Assembly (NCBI GenBank): GCA_900318885.1
Contig: ONMN01000006.1
Location: 1-64,000 of the forward strand
Source of the DNA: an uncultured Prevotellaceae bacterium
GTDB taxonomy: Bacteria; Bacteroidota; Bacteroidia; Bacteroidales; Bacteroidaceae
DNA length: 64,000 nt
Direction: 5' to 3'
Shown here: positions 61,533-64,000 of the stretch, in pieces
Layout of the letters: the number at the start of each line of letters is the position of its first letter
Numbering within the stretch: position 1 is the first letter of the stretch
Notes under the pieces: model-generated
The model's input: only the letters and a program-made list of their open reading frames with translations
Databases searched by the model: none
Told to the model about the DNA's origin: nothing
Position numbers and translations under genes: made by a program

Positions 61533-62969
61533 TTATTCCACGGTGCAGTAGATGTTGTCAGAGGTCTTACGTGTCGGGTAGAGCTTGACGGTACTACCAG
61601 CCACACCCAGATTCTTGCCGTTAGCCACCAGATCAGTGGTAACGGTAGAGGGCTCCACGCTGTCGTTGGCGCCGAGGTTGATGCCCCAGTCGCTGTTGAC
61701 GCGGAACTTCCAGCCGTTGGCAGTCACGCCAGCATTCGTGGCCTCGAAACAGTAGTCTGTAGCGTTCCATGTCATCTCGACATCGCCACCCCAGCCGTTG
61801 AAGTCACCGATGATGCCCATCTTCTCAACCTTGACAGCATTGATACTCATGTTGGCCATATTCAGAGTGACATAATAGACGCCTTCTCCGGCATTAGCCT
61901 TGAAGTTGCCGCCGCCATCAGCAAAGTCACCAGTGATGCCACCAGTCATCATGCCTGTGTTAATCTCAGTATCCCAGTCTCCAGGAACCTTCTGGAACTT
62001 GAACTCATTGCCCCATCCGTTAGGATCTGCGCAATAGAGGAAACCAGTGTAGATTCCACTCTCGTCAGTAAGGGCAAGTCTCTGTTCTGCATTAGCCCAG
62101 CCATCAGTAGCTCCGATGAAATAAATGTATGGGTCGAAGTTTATCGGAGTAATCTCATACTCCATAGTCAACATGTTGACAGTAAAACGATAGAATTTAG
62201 CACTTCCGTCAACGTGGAAGGTGTTCTCGGCACCGATATCAGCACGGCGTCCAAATGTACCCTTGTCGGTCTGCTCACCTACAAATCCATATAACTGATT
62301 CCAGTCACCCGCTGTCGTAGCTGCAATTTGACTTGCATCACCGAATGAGAACCAGCGATCTGTACCAGCTTTAATAACAAAGCTGAAGACAGGATCTTCA
62401 TAGACATCCTTTCCGCTGTGTGTGAATGGCTGCGTCAAAGCTTCTGCTTCATTCCAATCCTTTTCACCTCCGATAAGGTAGTATGCGGAAGCAATGTATG
62501 GAGCATCGAGCGTAGCCTTCATCTTAAATGGATTGGCTACACGTCTAACATTGACATCACCGTCAGCAGTTTCTTTGGTAGCGATGGTTGCAACCTGAAT
62601 AATCAGTGAACGCTCAACAGGAGCTCTTCCATAGAGTTTTTCAATGACCTGAGTAAACTCTTTTGTAATAACCCTGCCTTCGCTGTTGGCATTAATAACG
62701 ATAGGTGTGTGGTTAATGTCTTCGCCAGAGATTGCTACAGCGTATTCATCAGCCTCTTCCTTTGACAGGTTGGTGGTAAACAGCTGAATAGCCTCTTCTT
62801 GATAGTTGGCAAAGTCAATAGAGGATACAGTAGGCTGGACTGCCATTTCCAATCTTGGTTCTGCGTCGTTAGCTGTATTGCTTTGTGGAGAATCCCAGTT
62901 GGTGTAATCCTCGGTGCAGGACCAGAGTCCTGCTACCAAGGCGATTCCACATAATATACTTTTCTTCAT
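61533..62969 (-). CDS. SusF-like outer-membrane lipoprotein
   Basis: The 478-residue lipoprotein (lipobox LWSC) has an N-terminal SusE/F-type Ig domain (about 25-155) and three starch-binding-like modules. Each module begins with a Tyr-rich strand and a Gly-Trp turn (YYLIGGEKDWN, YIYFIGATDGWANAE, MGIIGDFNGWGGDVEM). These proteins sit on the outside of the outer membrane and bind alpha-glucans to help the SusCD porin complex. It follows a SusE-like gene by 33 bp in the same operon and ends at a GC-rich terminator. The SusC and SusD genes should lie beyond the right edge of the window. Starch specificity is inferred from family. Confidence 0.88.
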   Translation of the reverse strand: MKKSILCGIALVAGLWSCTEDYTNWDSPQSNTANDAEPRLEMAVQPTVSSIDFANYQEEAIQLFTTNLSKEEADEYAVAISGEDINHTPIVINANSEGRVITKEFTQVIEKLYGRAPVERSLIIQVATIATKETADGDVNVRRVANPFKMKATLDAPYIASAYYLIGGEKDWNEAEALTQPFTHSGKDVYEDPVFSFVIKAGTDRWFSFGDASQIAATTAGDWNQLYGFVGEQTDKGTFGRRADIGAENTFHVDGSAKFYRFTVNMLTMEYEITPINFDPYIYFIGATDGWANAEQRLALTDESGIYTGFLYCADPNGWGNEFKFQKVPGDWDTEINTGMMTGGITGDFADGGGNFKANAGEGVYYVTLNMANMSINAVKVEKMGIIGDFNGWGGDVEMTWNATDYCFEATNAGVTANGWKFRVNSDWGINLGANDSVEPSTVTTDLVANGKNLGVAGSTVKLYPTRKTSDNIYCTVE

Positions 62970-63002
62970 AATCTTTCAGTATTTATAATTTCTAACACAT
63001 GA

Positions 63003-64000
63003 TTACTTGGCGATGATGCTGAATTCACCAGTGATATCGTTAAATACAATGACCCAGGTGCCCTCGGCTATACCGATGTTCTTGCCACCACCTGTTGCCT
63101 TACCACAGGTGTTTACCTCACCGTCGAAATTTCCATAGCCCCAGTTGGTGTCCCATGAGCCAGCTTCCTTGAATTTCATCTCTACAGTTTCGCCTGCAGG
63201 AACTTCCATGACAAACGCCCAAACGTGGTTTTCGCCACTCTTGTTGGCAGGTGTCATATCGGTATCAGACCAGCCATTGAATGAACCAGACATACAAATC
63301 TGGGCAAATACTTTAGGAGTGATGTCTTGTGGAACGATCGTACATTCGTTTGTCTTGGTGTTAACCGTTACTTTATAGTAGCCTTCGGGTTCGCACCAGA
63401 TGTTACCGGCATCACCTTCACCGTTACGATAGACCGCAGTATTTGCAGCTCCACCGCTCATGAAGCCAAGATCCCAGTTGAAATCCTGTGGCTGAATCTT
63501 CCAACCATCCGTATTGAAGTAGTTCAGGTAGGTGATTTCTCCCTGTCCAGTAGCCTTGTCGTATGGGTAGTCGCTCTGTAAGAACATGGGCAGACTGCTG
63601 ACACCAGGATTGTTGCTCCAACCACCGTCAAGGATGTTGTTACCAACAAGATACCACATGATAGGAGCTGCATCCTTCAACTCAATGTAGTAGGGGTTGA
63701 ATTTCAGCTCAATGGTGTTTGAAACTAAGCTGTTCAGGCGTACGTCATTCTCCATGATAAATGCATTGATACGGAGGAAAGCTGTCTGCTCATCAGGAAC
63801 CTCATCTTCTTTCCATTTCTTAATCTGAACCAAAGCTTTATCCAAGTCAGAAGACAACAGTGTGTAAGTACATTTCGTTGTCGTACGGGCTATGTTGGCA
63901 TAGTCAGCAATAGTGGCGCCACTCTCATCGGCAGCAGCCTCATCTGTTGATACGGTGAACTTGTTGTCAGGTGATACCTGAATCTCGTAAGTCACCTGCA
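63003..64000 (-). CDS. SusE-like outer-membrane lipoprotein (N terminus beyond window)
   Basis: The frame is open to the right edge of the window; the first codon read as a start (63995) is a GTG inside the gene, so the N terminus is missing. The visible part begins with the SusE Ig-like domain (VTYEIQVSPDNKF), followed by two glycan-binding modules of the SusE/SusF type (MWYLVGNNILDGGW and CMSGSFNGWSDTDM). It binds alpha-glucans at the cell surface in characterised systems. It precedes the SusF-like gene by 33 bp. Confidence 0.88.
   Translation of the reverse strand, partial: QVTYEIQVSPDNKFTVSTDEAAADESGATIADYANIARTTTKCTYTLLSSDLDKALVQIKKWKEDEVPDEQTAFLRINAFIMENDVRLNSLVSNTIELKFNPYYIELKDAAPIMWYLVGNNILDGGWSNNPGVSSLPMFLQSDYPYDKATGQGEITYLNYFNTDGWKIQPQDFNWDLGFMSGGAANTAVYRNGEGDAGNIWCEPEGYYKVTVNTKTNECTIVPQDITPKVFAQICMSGSFNGWSDTDMTPANKSGENHVWAFVMEVPAGETVEMKFKEAGSWDTNWGYGNFDGEVNTCGKATGGGKNIGIAEGTWVIVFNDITGEFSIIAK

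Overview
The window comes from a Bacteroidota (Bacteroidales) chromosome, most likely Prevotella or a close relative. The evidence is the many Bacteroidetes-type promoters (TTTG, about 20 bp, TAnnTTTG), which precede most transcription units in place of E. coli-type boxes. Family content agrees: SusE/SusF lipoproteins, a BACON-type lipoprotein, a SpmA-SpmB fusion, an S46 dipeptidyl-peptidase, a C10 peptidase with a type IX-like tail, a VirE_N/DUF3987 protein and a DUF4842/LruC lipoprotein. No rRNA, tRNA, CRISPR array, integrase or transposase gene was recognised.

Layout. 1-2.0 kb: end of fumarate reductase/succinate dehydrogenase flavoprotein plus its iron-sulfur subunit. 2.3-5.7 kb: a membrane AraC-type regulator and a TPR sensor-kinase-like protein lacking the phospho-acceptor His. 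5.7-12.3 kb: a DAACS symporter, two DMT transporters, two lipoproteins with a shared leader, a TonB-domain protein and a TPR/HTH protein; this stretch carries the marks of a local duplication. 12.35-13.1 kb: a gene-free island of tandem and inverted repeats. 13.1-17.5 kb: xpt, an unknown protein, bcp, a YbdG-type MscS channel, and an ECF sigma factor with a four-helix membrane protein.

17.5-23.6 kb (minus strand): a polysaccharide operon of two GH43 enzymes (the first frameshifted in its CBM6 domain) and a beta-helix protein. 23.7-31.6 kb: murQ, then a tight six-gene operon (GH3 acyl-adenylase, Ig-like lipoprotein, DUF3108 protein, PD-(D/E)XK protein, ABC ATPase, CobD/HisC-like PLP enzyme). 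31.7-35.6 kb: a very large C10 protease. 35.86-39.97 kb: two unknown genes and a VirE_N/DUF3987 primase/helicase-like gene, bracketed by 35-bp direct repeats and with iteron-like repeats, an AT-rich tract and a perfect palindrome upstream. This is the best candidate for an undescribed element in the window.

40.1-48.8 kb: a DUF4842 lipoprotein, SpmAB, a polysaccharide flippase, an S46 peptidase and a DEAD-box helicase. 48.8-52.1 kb (minus): split transketolase plus FGGY kinase. 52.2-61.2 kb: a type B carboxylesterase, an M16 peptidase, gpmI, two divergent esterases and a Nudix hydrolase. 61.2-61.5 kb: GC-rich repeats and hairpins. 61.5-64 kb (minus): SusF- and SusE-like lipoproteins, the distal end of a starch-utilisation type locus that continues beyond the window.

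Together the genes describe an anaerobic, fumarate-respiring glycan and protein degrader: surface glycan binding (SusE/F), hemicellulose and pectin side-chain hydrolysis (GH43, acetyl esterases), secreted proteases (C10, S46, M16), and cell-wall recycling (MurQ). Coordinates of starts were revised where the longest reading frame began at TTG or GTG upstream of a better ATG.
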